Source: Cerrena zonata (Eukaryota > Basidiomycota > Agaricomycetes > Polyporales > Cerrenaceae). From it: a stretch of DNA of 64,000 bases. The notes beneath the pieces are model-generated. The model was not told where the DNA came from. It saw only the letters and a list, made by a program, of their open reading frames with translations, and did no database searches. Where the stretch lies: positions 124,001 through 188,000 of the forward strand of contig JASBNA010000027.1 of NCBI GenBank assembly GCA_038087015.1, written 5' to 3'. Below, in pieces: positions 49,588 to 59,425 of this stretch; the first letter of the stretch is position 1, and each line of letters begins with the position of its first letter. A program made the position numbers and the translations under genes.

Positions 49588-51093
49588 CTAATCAGTGAGA
49601 CAATATTGGTCGATTAATTCACAACTCGTATCGTCGAACACATCAAGCTCTTCTAATTTCAACAATTTTGCTTTAACGTCTTCCACACCGATATTACCTT
49701 TGAATTGGCGAAGTAATCTTAAAGAGATAATAACAACAAGGTTTGATTTGACCACTTTTATGGTAGCATCACTTAATTCAGGATGAGGCTGTGTCATATA
49801 TTCAATAGTTGAAACCAAAACTTTCGCCATGTCAAATGACCATGGCCTTAAACTAATGCCGTCAAATTTTCTGCTGTAATACTCATCTGGCTTTTCATTA
49901 ACTTGCATTTGATGAATGAGTTCCTCGAACTCATTTACAGCATTAGGACTAGTTCTAGAGCCATTTATTCCTGATGGAACATACCGATCGTAACGATTTG
50001 GATTGCGTATTTCATTAAGGGAACCATTCACCAGATTGGACTCTGTCCAGCCTTTTGGTGGTAACCCCGTTTGAAACTTGTCTTTAACATTCCACCCATT
50101 TGTGCCGATTCCATTTACAATCTTTGGTATATCACTTCCTGATGGAACGTAACGGTCATAACGAGAGGCCAAAGGAACTCCGTCGACATGAGGTCTATTA
50201 GTGGAATCATGGATTGAATCAAGCTTTGGTTGTGGTATGGTCTGCGCACCCGGATGCAGTGCTCCTTGATCTTCTTGAACACTGGGATCAGAAAAATGCC
50301 TGCTGTATTCATTGATGGACAAGCTTCTTTTGTGGGGTAAGTCACTATTGGAGGATTGTACTTTTTTCACCCCATGCAATTCATCTAATTTTTCCTTTAT
50401 AATTAACCATGGAATATTAACTCCAGTATTGCGCCTGATAAATTGTGTGTAATATACATTTTTCTTAGGATTCTGTTGATCGAGCAACATATCTGCTTCT
50501 TTCAAAGCCATAACGCATTCACGACTCCAAACAAATGGCTTCTTTAAGTTGAGTTGCGACGTAGAAAGATTTGGAGATTTCTTTGAAGTAGAAGTAGAAT
50601 GCAGATGCAAATGAGACACGGAACCACCGTTTGAAGCAACAGTAGGATGCAGATGAGGAAGAGAGGTTCCGGTACTTTTCTGTGATTGAGCAGTGAAGTT
50701 AGGATTGGATTTCGGCTCAGCTTGAGAAAGCCTAACATTCTGATTATCCGAATTTAAACTATTTTCCTTTGCTGGATTTGAGGGAACTGAAGGATGGTGT
50801 GCGTTTTTGTCAGAGGACACGGATGTGTTCAGTAGTCTTGGGTCGATATTATTGATGGCATTTCCGGTCAAAAACGATAACATATTCCGGTCTCGAGGTT
50901 GACCGTTTTCCGAGGGTGGTTGGTCATTCGAAGGTATTACCAGATTAGGATTTGGCTGCTTATTGCGAGGCAAGAGCAAGCCTGAGCCGTCTTGCGAAGC
51001 GCCAACATTTTCCGCGGCTTGGACCAAACCGAGGGTGTTTGGTTGCGAATTACGAGGGTCAGGCTTGTTCCAATTCCGACTCAAAGTTTTCTT
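49588..51093 (-). CDS. Unrecognised Ser/Asn/Pro-rich protein; downstream partner frame of the 51.1-52.9 kb ORF
   Basis: The frame is open from 51093 (just below a TAA at 51094-51096) to a stop at 49588. The first ATG is at 50883, giving 431 aa, yet the 70 codons before it look coding (low-complexity Asn/Gln/Pro like the rest). Features: a disordered N-terminal half, a W-anchored helical segment (KPFVWSRECVMALKEADMLL), a short duplicated motif RYDRYVPSG, and a C-terminal helical domain (WSFDMAKVLVSTIEYM). No family recognised. It may be the C-terminal half of the upstream ORF, joined by a frameshift between 51062 and 51093. Confidence 0.55.
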   Translation of the reverse strand, partial: KKTLSRNWNKPDPRNSQPNTLGLVQAAENVGASQDGSGLLLPRNKQPNPNLVIPSNDQPPSENGQPRDRNMLSFLTGNAINNIDPRLLNTSVSSDKNAHHPSVPSNPAKENSLNSDNQNVRLSQAEPKSNPNFTAQSQKSTGTSLPHLHPTVASNGGSVSHLHLHSTSTSKKSPNLSTSQLNLKKPFVWSRECVMALKEADMLLDQQNPKKNVYYTQFIRRNTGVNIPWLIIKEKLDELHGVKKVQSSNSDLPHKRSLSINEYSRHFSDPSVQEDQGALHPGAQTIPQPKLDSIHDSTNRPHVDGVPLASRYDRYVPSGSDIPKIVNGIGTNGWNVKDKFQTGLPPKGWTESNLVNGSLNEIRNPNRYDRYVPSGINGSRTSPNAVNEFEELIHQMQVNEKPDEYYSRKFDGISLRPWSFDMAKVLVSTIEYMTQPHPELSDATIKVVKSNLVVIISLRLLRQFKGNIGVEDVKAKLLKLEELDVFDDTSCELIDQYCLTD

Positions 51094-51114
51094 TTAAAAT
51101 ACTGGAAGCAGCAG

Positions 51115-52926
51115 TCAGGTAAACTTTAACATAATACTTGACAACTGTAACGATGTAATTGGATGTTGGCTCAATAATTGTATTAACAGTTTATGCAACA
51201 ATGATCTGAAATTCATACCATCAATCACATAGTTCATACTAACATAAAAGCCTGCTTTATGCATGTGGTTCAAAATAGTCTTTGCATTCCCCCACTTGGC
51301 CGGCCCATGGATTTGATAAACCAGATTGAAAGCACCGTTATACTTCAAAAACAAACGATTACGAAAGCCATAATGATAAGCTAAGTATGCAGCATTTCTC
51401 CTTTGTAGTACAACCTGAAATTTTTCTTTAAAAAGACGAATGATATCTTCATTCAGGCCTGTGTTGGGTTTATAAAAGGCATCGGAAAGACATTTGACAT
51501 GCTCTGGTGTCCATTTTTCTATACCCTGGAAAGAAACAGGGATAGGCTCGTCATCATTTATTTCTTCTTCGGGTCCATCGGACAAGGCTGGTTCAAGCTG
51601 ACCGTTAGAATTGATCTTTGGATCGTCACGATTTTGGATTTGGGCGTTATTCGATTGGAAATTATCGGTGCCTTTGATTGAGAGGTTCTCCTGGTTTTTT
51701 GGAGGGGTTGGAATAGTTGCATTGGACATCACGGTGTCAATTAGCGAATTGGCAGACGCAAGGATTGACTTAGAAGCTTTCGGAGATTGATTATTTTGCT
51801 GGAAACTAGTCGTCCCTGTCGTAATTTCATTTCCGGTCATTAAGTAATCCCTGGAATCACTCATTGAATTAGTACTGATGTTTTCAACTCTTGAACTCGG
51901 ATTAGAGTGAGTTTTTGGTTTGGGGTTAGTCTTATTAGGAGATTGTTTGTTCGATTTGGGGATAATCTGATTCGAGGATTTAGGTTGGCTTGTTAACTTA
52001 GCGATCGTTTGCTTAGTTGTATTGGGAACGTTTTCAATTGTTGGATTGGTATGATTTGAAGAGCGGTCTTTATTGGATTCTGCATTAAGACTAGGCTGCG
52101 AATTGACACTTTGAGGTGTGTTGGTCGATTTTTGGGAAGTCGGAATTGCTTTACGTTTGGGCGAAACCGGCGCCGGCTCTTCGTCAAGTACGATTACATC
52201 ATCGTCCAGCGAAGGTAAATCACGATGTCTATTAGGGTTTTTGGATTTGGAACGCGAAAGCTGACGCGCTTCACGGTCCTTCCGTTGTCTTGAGACCGAT
52301 TCGTCCAAATGAGTATTTGATGCTCTGGTATTCGGAACCTTGCGTTTGTTTGAATTCGACGTAGAAGTTTTCGAGCGTTTAGCTTGCCCCTGCGACGTTC
52401 CACCGGTAGCTCTAGCAGGTCTGTGCAGACTCCGCTCAGAAAGAACCGGTTCAGCGTATTCCGGGGTGATGGTCGTGCGTGTACTATTTCTTGCGATATC
52501 TGCAGGAACCGGGGTAGAAGTCAGATTAGACTGTTCGATTTGAAATGCAACCTTCCCAGCTTCTTTTGCACTTTCACGGGATTCACGTCTTAGAATAGCC
52601 ATGTCAGGAACACAAGTGAAGATTTCTGGAATTGGCATCTTTTTTTCCAATCGTTCTTGAAACTTGCTCATGTCGTAGACTAAATTTTTTTCTTCTTCCG
52701 TCAAGTGTGTTTTCGATATGTCCAAGTATGACCTCAATGCATTAAAATGATAGAAAATCTTATCCATCTCCACCAAAAGCCCTACTGCCTTGGTTATATC
52801 GAGATTAAACGACTCTTCATCTTCAGTGGTGTATTCTTTGTTGTTTTCGTCTAAAAGAGATAAGTACTTTGCGTCTAGACTCTCCTTCGCTTCTTTATAA
52901 TTTCTCACTTTCCGTGTTAAACTCAT
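51115..52926 (-). CDS. Unrecognised protein with a C-terminal Myb/SANT-like helical region, frameshifted near its end
   Basis: 603 aa in this frame. A helical N-terminus (1-110: VRNYKEAKESLDAKYLSLL, then MDKIFYHFNALRSYLD) is followed by a 300-residue basic, Ser/Thr/Asn-rich linker containing an acidic DDDVIVLDEEP (SIM-like VIVLDEE). A compact C-terminal part starts at EKWTPEHVKCLSDAF with a helix-turn-helix-like R-R-N-A-A-Y region. The last residues after SLQ look out of frame: the neighbouring frame reads VVKYYVKVYLTAASSILKEN and continues to 51059. Possible chromatin or centromere role is only a guess. Overlaps the following ORF. Confidence 0.55.
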   Translation of the reverse strand: MSLTRKVRNYKEAKESLDAKYLSLLDENNKEYTTEDEESFNLDITKAVGLLVEMDKIFYHFNALRSYLDISKTHLTEEEKNLVYDMSKFQERLEKKMPIPEIFTCVPDMAILRRESRESAKEAGKVAFQIEQSNLTSTPVPADIARNSTRTTITPEYAEPVLSERSLHRPARATGGTSQGQAKRSKTSTSNSNKRKVPNTRASNTHLDESVSRQRKDREARQLSRSKSKNPNRHRDLPSLDDDVIVLDEEPAPVSPKRKAIPTSQKSTNTPQSVNSQPSLNAESNKDRSSNHTNPTIENVPNTTKQTIAKLTSQPKSSNQIIPKSNKQSPNKTNPKPKTHSNPSSRVENISTNSMSDSRDYLMTGNEITTGTTSFQQNNQSPKASKSILASANSLIDTVMSNATIPTPPKNQENLSIKGTDNFQSNNAQIQNRDDPKINSNGQLEPALSDGPEEEINDDEPIPVSFQGIEKWTPEHVKCLSDAFYKPNTGLNEDIIRLFKEKFQVVLQRRNAAYLAYHYGFRNRLFLKYNGAFNLVYQIHGPAKWGNAKTILNHMHKAGFYVSMNYVIDGMNFRSLLHKLLIQLLSQHPITSLQLSSIMLKFT

Positions 52927-53439
52927 TATACTTTACTTACTCAACTCAAGGTTGGTTGGCGAATCTTATTTCATCTACTTTGGAGAGAGCTTGTTTTTCT
53001 TATTGCGAGCGAGGAAAAAAAAAAAAAAACAAAAAAAGTCGGGCGAAAAAAAAAGTGTGCGAAAACGACGACTTAAATACTTTTTCCCAAGTGGTGCGCG
53101 TTCTCCTCGCGCGGTGCTTTATATCCCATGAACGCTTATCAGTAGCTTATTATTATTGACAGCAGGATGCTATTGTTCCAATGTGTGGATCAATTAGAGA
53201 GTTTCTTGCTAGAGACTCATAAACTGATGATGGTTGAAATTCAATGTTTTTCTAAGAGGAGGAAACAGGGGCTAGGGATTCTTATGATGTACGGGTGTCT
53301 TTATGGGATGAGTTCCGGTCGGTCCAATGGGCAAGGCATCGCACGAAGATTCGCCAGATCTGACTGCAAAACAGGTCTATACGTTTTATTTGAATAATCT
53401 ATTTACAGAGTTGATTAGTGTACAGATTTGAGATCGCAA
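52927..53439. promoter_or_regulatory. Promoter of the unrecognised gene / 3' flank of ISM1
   Basis: 513 bp. A-rich tract at 53012-53060, a CG-rich patch (GCGCG) near 53096-53113 and a reverse Rap1-like site at 53287-53298. No gene seen. Confidence 0.5.
53287..53298 (-). promoter_or_regulatory. Rap1-like site
   Basis: Reverse complement ACACCCGTACAT, a full match to the Rap1 core, 361 bp upstream of the 52926 ATG. Confidence 0.45.
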
Positions 53440-56388
53440 TCAATTATTTACAACAGAGTGACACTTACCGCACAAATGATCATGCTGTTCAGCAATGAAT
53501 TTCCAACATCTAGGGCACTTGTGATGTGGAGATGGTAATATGGTTCCTTTGACTTGTTCACCATTTGCTAGATTTATTGAAAAACTTTTGTTGAAGGCAG
53601 TCTCATTACCTTGTGTTTGGGTGGGATTAACTTCAACTTTTGAAACTAAGAAATAGTCATCCAAGAATGGTTGATGAGTTTCTAGTAATTTGCAAATTGA
53701 AGAATCTTCGTTTGTGGATAATGAAACTTGAGTCTCTAATTTATTTTTGTAAGCACCATTTGTTTTCAATTCTTCTAAATTTTTGTAAACATGGTCTTGG
53801 ACTTCCCAAATTAAATTGAAATCATGTTCGATATTTTCATTTTGGAATTGCAATGGCAATTCATAGAAATTTGACCAGTTCATCATGAATGGAGAAGTTT
53901 CAGTTACTTTGAATAGATCTTGGAAATGTGACCAAGTTTCTTGGGCCAACAAAGGTTGGATTGGTGCTAGTAATCCAATATAGGTTTTCAAAGAATGATA
54001 CAATACGGTTTGGATACCTCTTCTCCGTACCGAATCAATCGAATCAGTATATAAACAATCCTTTGAAATATGGAAATAGGTTGAACTCAAGTCCGTATTC
54101 ATATGATGACTCAAGTCTTTAACGACTCTTTGGAAATTATGAGATTGATAATTTTTTATGACAGATTGCTGTAAACGATATAATCTTGAAAGTGCCCATT
54201 TATCTAAAGGATTTAAATCATTATAACCAACAGAATCTACAGCTGGGTCGAATTTAGCCAAGTTACCCAAAAAGTACTTCATTGTGAGTCTTAGTTTTTT
54301 CAAGTTCTCCATCACTCTTAATAAAATCTCCCCACTGACATTAACATCTTGAGTGTAATTTGATGAACTCACCCACAATCTTAACCCATCAGTACCTAAT
54401 GCTGGTAATGCGGGTTTACCTCCACCATTAATGACTTGTTGAGGGGCAATCACATTACCTTTAGATTTGGACATTTTGTCATTATGAACATCTAATGTAA
54501 ATCCATGAGTGATGATTTTTGCAAAAGGTGCAATTGGTTTGAAATTCTCTCCATTTACACCGGAAGATATGATTTTATTCAATAAGGATGATTGAAACCA
54601 TCCACGGTGTTGATCGCTACCTTCTAGATAAATATCCGCTAAAGGTTTGCCATCTGTTCTTTCTTCTAAAGATGTCCAGGAAGTACCCGAATCGAACCAA
54701 ACATCCATGGTATCTTTACCCTTGATATATTTTGAACCATCTATACTCAGCGGTAACCATCTATCTATGTTATCATTTTCTTCTTTGAACCATTCATCAG
54801 TACCTAATTGATCGATTTTATTAATTAAATATTTAATAACTTGTAAATCTTCTATAGGTTCACCATTTTCTTTATTATATACTATAGGTAAGGGAACCCC
54901 CCAGGTTCTTTGTCTTGAAATACACCATTCGTTTCTATTTTGTATAAAAGAAGGTAATCTATTTTTACCTGATTCTGGAACAAACTCAACTTTCTTTAAA
55001 GCATCAATGGCAGTTGATTTTATCTTACCAACATTTATAAACCATTGTGGAGTTGCTCTTTGGATAACTGGTTTTTTAGATCTCCAATCGTAAGGATACG
55101 AATGCTTATAACTTTTATTAATATTAAAAATCATATCATGTTGAGATAATAAATCGATTGTAGACCAAATCCCGTTTTTAGAGTTTGCTTCAATTCCGTG
55201 TAATTGATGGAATCCATTGGGTATATTGTTTCCGATGAAGTGGCCCTTTTCGTCAACTGATGATAATATTGGTAAACCATGCTTACGACCAATTAAATAA
55301 TCTTCACCCCCATGAGCGGGAGCAGTATGAACCAAACCAGAACCAGCACCAGAACTAACGTGGTCACCATGAAGTACAGGAAATTGTTTATCGGTATTAG
55401 AGGCCGGGTTGGTATAAAAAGTGCCAACCAAATCAGATCCTGACAAAACTGGAGAATTTTCTAATTCAATAAACAGTTCATTTTTCTTTAAGATATCATT
55501 TACTAAATCACTTGCTACCACAATATAATCATTCTGAGTTGGATCATGGATCAAACCATAGTTTAAGTTTTCATTTACACAAATGGCTTGATTTGCAGGA
55601 ATAGTCCAGGGCGTCGAGGTCCATATAAGTAAAGACAATTTACTTTGTTCATTTAAATTGAATTTTCTCTTTAAAGATGATGAGTTTGAAAAAAATTTAA
55701 CAAAGATTGCAGTTGATTTATGATTTGGATTGTATTCTAATTCAGCTTCTGCTAAAGCGGTTTGAGTTTGGCACCCCCACCAAACTGGTTTTAGTTGTCT
55801 TGAGAGTAGACCGTTTTCCAAAAGCTTATAAAAAACGTTCAATTGATTAATTTCGTAATCGTGATTCATTGTAATATAGGGACTGTCAAAATCGGTCATG
55901 ATTCCAAATTCTTTAAATTGTTTCCGTTGTAACTCAATCATCAGTTGAGCTAACTCTCTACAAATTTTTCTGATTTGGACTGGTTTGATATCTTTTAATT
56001 TATCGGGTTTTATTGATTGTAAAGCTTTCATTTCAATTGGTAAACCGTGACAATCCCAACCGGGTCTATAATTAATTTTTGAATCATTATGAATTAATTC
56101 AAATCTATTAATGATATCTTTTAAGATCTTATTCAAAGCATGACCCAAATGCAAATCTCCATTAGCATATGGAGGTCCATCGTGCAAAGTGAAAGATTTT
56201 GAATAATTTGAACGATTTAACTGCCAATCATATAATTGATCACTGATTTGATTGATTAACTTATAGCGGTCGTCACCACGAGGAGATCTTGGACCAAAAG
56301 GGGTTTGAGGAAGTTGTAAAGTTTTGGAATAAGAAACCTTATTCAGTAGACGCACTCCAGAAGATATGTGTCTCTTGAATCGAAGCAT
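53440..56388 (-). CDS. ISM1: Ism1, mitochondrial isoleucyl-tRNA synthetase
   Basis: 982 aa (S. cerevisiae about 1002), class I synthetase. Presequence MLRFKRHISSGVRLL; HIGH motif as HLGH at 80-83 within PPYANGDLHLGHALNKI; editing-domain elements TSTPWTIPANQAI and HTAPAHGGEDY; SDQHRGWFQSS; KMSKS motif DKMSKSKGNVIAP at about 638; and a C-terminal zinc element CPRCWKF...CGKC. The anticodon-binding region precedes it. It charges mitochondrial tRNA-Ile. The C-terminal zinc motif is of bacterial IleRS type, as expected for a mitochondrial enzyme. Confidence 0.96.
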   Translation of the reverse strand: MLRFKRHISSGVRLLNKVSYSKTLQLPQTPFGPRSPRGDDRYKLINQISDQLYDWQLNRSNYSKSFTLHDGPPYANGDLHLGHALNKILKDIINRFELIHNDSKINYRPGWDCHGLPIEMKALQSIKPDKLKDIKPVQIRKICRELAQLMIELQRKQFKEFGIMTDFDSPYITMNHDYEINQLNVFYKLLENGLLSRQLKPVWWGCQTQTALAEAELEYNPNHKSTAIFVKFFSNSSSLKRKFNLNEQSKLSLLIWTSTPWTIPANQAICVNENLNYGLIHDPTQNDYIVVASDLVNDILKKNELFIELENSPVLSGSDLVGTFYTNPASNTDKQFPVLHGDHVSSGAGSGLVHTAPAHGGEDYLIGRKHGLPILSSVDEKGHFIGNNIPNGFHQLHGIEANSKNGIWSTIDLLSQHDMIFNINKSYKHSYPYDWRSKKPVIQRATPQWFINVGKIKSTAIDALKKVEFVPESGKNRLPSFIQNRNEWCISRQRTWGVPLPIVYNKENGEPIEDLQVIKYLINKIDQLGTDEWFKEENDNIDRWLPLSIDGSKYIKGKDTMDVWFDSGTSWTSLEERTDGKPLADIYLEGSDQHRGWFQSSLLNKIISSGVNGENFKPIAPFAKIITHGFTLDVHNDKMSKSKGNVIAPQQVINGGGKPALPALGTDGLRLWVSSSNYTQDVNVSGEILLRVMENLKKLRLTMKYFLGNLAKFDPAVDSVGYNDLNPLDKWALSRLYRLQQSVIKNYQSHNFQRVVKDLSHHMNTDLSSTYFHISKDCLYTDSIDSVRRRGIQTVLYHSLKTYIGLLAPIQPLLAQETWSHFQDLFKVTETSPFMMNWSNFYELPLQFQNENIEHDFNLIWEVQDHVYKNLEELKTNGAYKNKLETQVSLSTNEDSSICKLLETHQPFLDDYFLVSKVEVNPTQTQGNETAFNKSFSINLANGEQVKGTILPSPHHKCPRCWKFIAEQHDHLCGKCHSVVNN

Positions 56389-56555
56389 TTCAGTGGTGAA
56401 TATGGATTGTTGTAGTGAAAAATATGAAAATTTTGAAAATAAAAACTCGCACTATAAAAAATCTCTTACTTACAGTTTTTTCAATTTTTTTTTTTTTTTA
56501 AAAAGCACATACATATATTTTTAATAAATATAAAGGATTTTATTTACTAATTGAT

Positions 56556-58179
56556 TTATTTACCAATGTTTTTAACTAATTCAATGTATTTTTCAGTGGA
56601 GAAAGATTTTGGTCTTTCAATTGGTAAACCTAAACCTCTATCCAAGATTAATTGAGGTAAGACACCAAAGGCTCTGGCAACACCGAATAAAACGGTATAG
56701 AAGGATTCTTCAGTTAAACCGTAGTATTGTAATAAGACACCAGAGTGGGAATCCACATTTGGCCATGGGTTTTTAGTTTTACCGTGTTTGGTTAAGACAC
56801 CAGGAGCGACTTCGTAAATATTAGAAACCAAAGTGAATAAATCGTAATCAGGCATGTGTTTTAAGGCAAATTCTCTTTGAGCGGTATATCTTGGATCAGT
56901 TTTTCTTAAGACAGCATGACCGTAACCAGGAACAACACGTCCACTGTTAAGGGTATCCCATAAGTATTTTTCAATAGCTTCTTTAGAGTGATCACCTTTC
57001 AAGTCATCTTTTAATTTGAATAACCATTCCAAAACTTCTTGATTAGCACGACCGTGTAAAGGACCGGCTAAACCGTTAAGACCGGCGGCCAAGGAAAGGA
57101 AAGGAGAAGATAAGGCAGAACCAACCAAATGGGTGGTGTGAGCAGAAACGTTACCACCTTCGTGATCAGAGTGAATGGTCAAGTATAATCTGATTAATTC
57201 CAAGAATTCTTTATTTTCACCATAACCTAATAAGGAAGCCAAATTAGCACCATAATCCAAGTTTGGAGAAACGGCACCTAATTTACCATCTTTAAAGACA
57301 TTTCTATAAATTCTAGCAGCGATATTTGGTAATTTAGCTAATAATTCAATAGAATCTTCGTAAGTGTATTTCCAGTAATCGGATTTATGAGCCCCTTTAG
57401 CATAAGCTTTAGTAAATTGAGATTCGGATTCCAAAGCAGTAATGGCAATTGAAAATTGAGCCATTGGATGTAAGTGGCTTGGAGAACGGTCAATCAATTC
57501 TTCAACGTGTTTTGGTAAAGCGGATCTAGCAGCCAATTCTTCACTGAAGGCTTTAGTTTGAGCGTCAGATGGAACTTCCCCAGTTAATAATAACCAGAAC
57601 AAAGCTTCTGGTAATGGTTCATTTCCACCAGGGGCTTTTGGTAATTGTTGTTGAATATCTGGAATGGTACGGCCTCTGAATCTGATCCCTTCAATTGGAT
57701 CCAAAACAGAACCTTCCCAGACTAAACCTTTAATACCACGCATACCACCGTAGGCTTGTTCCAATAAAACTTCACCAATAACCTAAATATAATGTTAGTA
57801 CCATCCCCGGATTCCATCACAAAAAAAAGTGCCGGGTCGTGCGCCCGCTGGAAAAATCTCCCATCCTCCTTTAATCCCGGAAGCTTCCCTACGAGCAATT
57901 GACCCATCCCATTCCAAGTATACGTACGGTTTTACCATGTTCTTTCAACAATTGTTTCTTTTCTTCCAATTTTTCTGGTAAGATTTCTTCTAAACGGGCT
58001 TTTAAAGTCTATAAAAAAAATTAGTAATTGCAACAATCAACGGAAATTTCAAAAAAAAAAAAAAAAAAAACTTTAATACATACTGGTTCAGCGGTAGCGT
58101 AAGTACGAGCATTACCGAAAACACGTTTAGCCAAAAGAGAAGAACGTTGGGCGGTTTGAAATGAACGAAGAGCAGACAT
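56556..58179 (-). CDS. CIT1: Cit1, mitochondrial citrate synthase, three exons
   Basis: Exon 1 is 58084-58179 ([20 protein letters not shown], mitochondrial presequence), exon 2 is 57928-58008 and exon 3 is 56556-57782, giving 467 aa. Intron 1 (58009-58083) has a GTATGT donor, TACTAAT branch and TAG acceptor. Intron 2 (57783-57927) has a GTACGT donor, TACTAAC branch and TAG acceptor. All junctions fall between codons. Active-site segments: [14 protein letters not shown] (His), [19 protein letters not shown] (His) and [11 protein letters not shown] (Asp). It condenses acetyl-CoA and oxaloacetate at TCA cycle entry. The C-terminus (ELVKNIGK) lacks a peroxisomal SKL. The promoter has a striking stress-element hairpin. 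Confidence 0.97.
57783..57927 (-). other. CIT1 intron 2
   Basis: 145 nt, GTACGT donor (one change from GTATGT), TACTAAC at 57794-57800, acceptor TTTAG. The internal segment has a local CCGG-rich composition unlike the flanking exons. Confidence 0.85.
58009..58083 (-). other. CIT1 intron 1
   Basis: 75 nt, GTATGT donor, T tract of about 20 right after the donor, TACTAAT branch (58020-58026), acceptor ATAG. Confidence 0.85.
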
Positions 58180-58428
58180 ATTTGTAGACAATCTGTAGAC
58201 TAAAGTAAACAGAAAAGAATAGAAAGAAAAGCAAAAAGAAGGAGCAAGGGAATAAATCAAGGAGGAAATCAATGGCTATATAAATAATTCTGAACCGAAG
58301 AAATGGAAAATGGTCACAAAGTTACTAACAAAACAAAAAAAAAAAAAAAAAGTTATGCGGAAACTGTGCTATACTCCGTAGCATCTACCAAACACCAGGC
58401 ACTGCACCAGATGATCGGTGGTGCCAGT

Positions 58429-58492
58429 CCCCTACTCACTGGTACCCACTGGCACCCACTGGCACCAGTGAGTACCAGTGAGTGGGTAGGGG
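58429..58492. promoter_or_regulatory. Long imperfect inverted repeat with stress-element ends, CIT1 promoter
   Basis: Left arm 58429-58452 and right arm 58465-58492 are near-perfect reverse complements apart from a 4-nt insertion, with a 12-nt spacer. The centre contains CACTGG-CA-CCAGTG (58457-58470). Each outer end carries an STRE core (CCCCT at 58429-58433, AGGGG at 58489-58493). It lies 250-315 bp upstream of the CIT1 ATG. Confidence 0.7.
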
Positions 58493-58952
58493 GTACGGGA
58501 GAGGCTCGCTCACATGAAGAGGCCTGCCGGCAATTGGCCAATCAGAGTGCGAGCTCGGAACAGGACACCGGAGTTTTTCTACCGTACATTTAAACTACAG
58601 AAAAAACAATCCTAGTCTTATTGGCGAACTCTCCGTGGCTCCGAATAAAACCTCGGAGAGCATCCTGCTCTCTTCGGACATTGACTCTTGTGGGGGAGGG
58701 TCGCTTGATCTCCTGGGCAGCCTGTCCTCTGGCAGGGTGGGGCATGGCATTGTTGCACCCGGTCTTTTGACAGTTATTGGTTTGGCCCAACCCCAGATTT
58801 CGGAGTAGCCACTGGATGGCCAGCTGTGGCTTATGTAAGCGGGTTTACGTAATTGCGAGAAAAACAAACGACGCAAAAAGTCAAACAAAGTCTCAACCTG
58901 CAATTAGTCGTTGTTTTATTGGACAGCCGGGTCGTGTGTGGTACTGTTACCG

Positions 58953-59020
58953 ATACTAATGGTATTACCATTAGTATTAGCACCAGTATTAGCACCAGTA
59001 TTAGCACTAGTATTAGCACC
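58953..59020. repeat. 25-bp palindrome adjoining a 12-bp tandem array
   Basis: ATACTAATGGTA (58953-58964), one base, then its exact reverse complement (58966-58977). The right arm runs into four tandem AGTATTAGCACC units (58973-58984, 58985-58996, 58997-59008 with one change, 59009-59020). Confidence 0.9.
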
Positions 59021-59425
59021 AGCAATGCAAACAATACTGATCTGAATACGTAGCACCGGCCGCGGACAATGGCCTCAGGCTCGATGGGAAAGGAATAACT
59101 CGGATGATCTGGATTGTGGTTAACCGCATACCCTGAACGGGGTCCGGGTAAGTTGGATGCGTTGCGAAAATTTTCAGATTCCCGCTATAAATTGGCTTGT
59201 TCATTACAGGAACTAGATGCTCTTGGTAGTAGTAGTATCCAAGTATATATTAATACAAGTAATTATCTATGTCAAGTATGTAGTTGGGACTTTATCTCCA
59301 CGTATACGGCAAAAGAAGTTCTTTAAATAGGTATACGTGGTAAACGAATCCCAGAAATTGAATCGATGTCTGCAGAAGAAATAATTCTAATAATTGAAAT
59401 TAACTTCTTTTGATGATATTGGACA

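Larger units (their letters stand above)
58180..59425. promoter_or_regulatory. CIT1 upstream region, GC-rich and repeat-bearing
   Basis: 1.25 kb with no credible gene, between the CIT1 start and the EXO5 3' end. It includes an A tract (58328-58345), the STRE hairpin (58429-58492), a 25-bp palindrome and a 12-bp tandem repeat (58953-59020). From about 58380 to 59160 it is visibly richer in G+C than the rest of the window. Short ORFs occur on both strands without features I recognise. Confidence 0.5.

Noticed and set aside
58590..59330. Several ORFs of 60-100 codons on both strands in the CIT1 upstream region
   Set aside because: They overlap one another, one (58831-59034) is just the translated 12-bp repeat, and the others (such as 59114-59326) lack an ATG or any recognisable motif.
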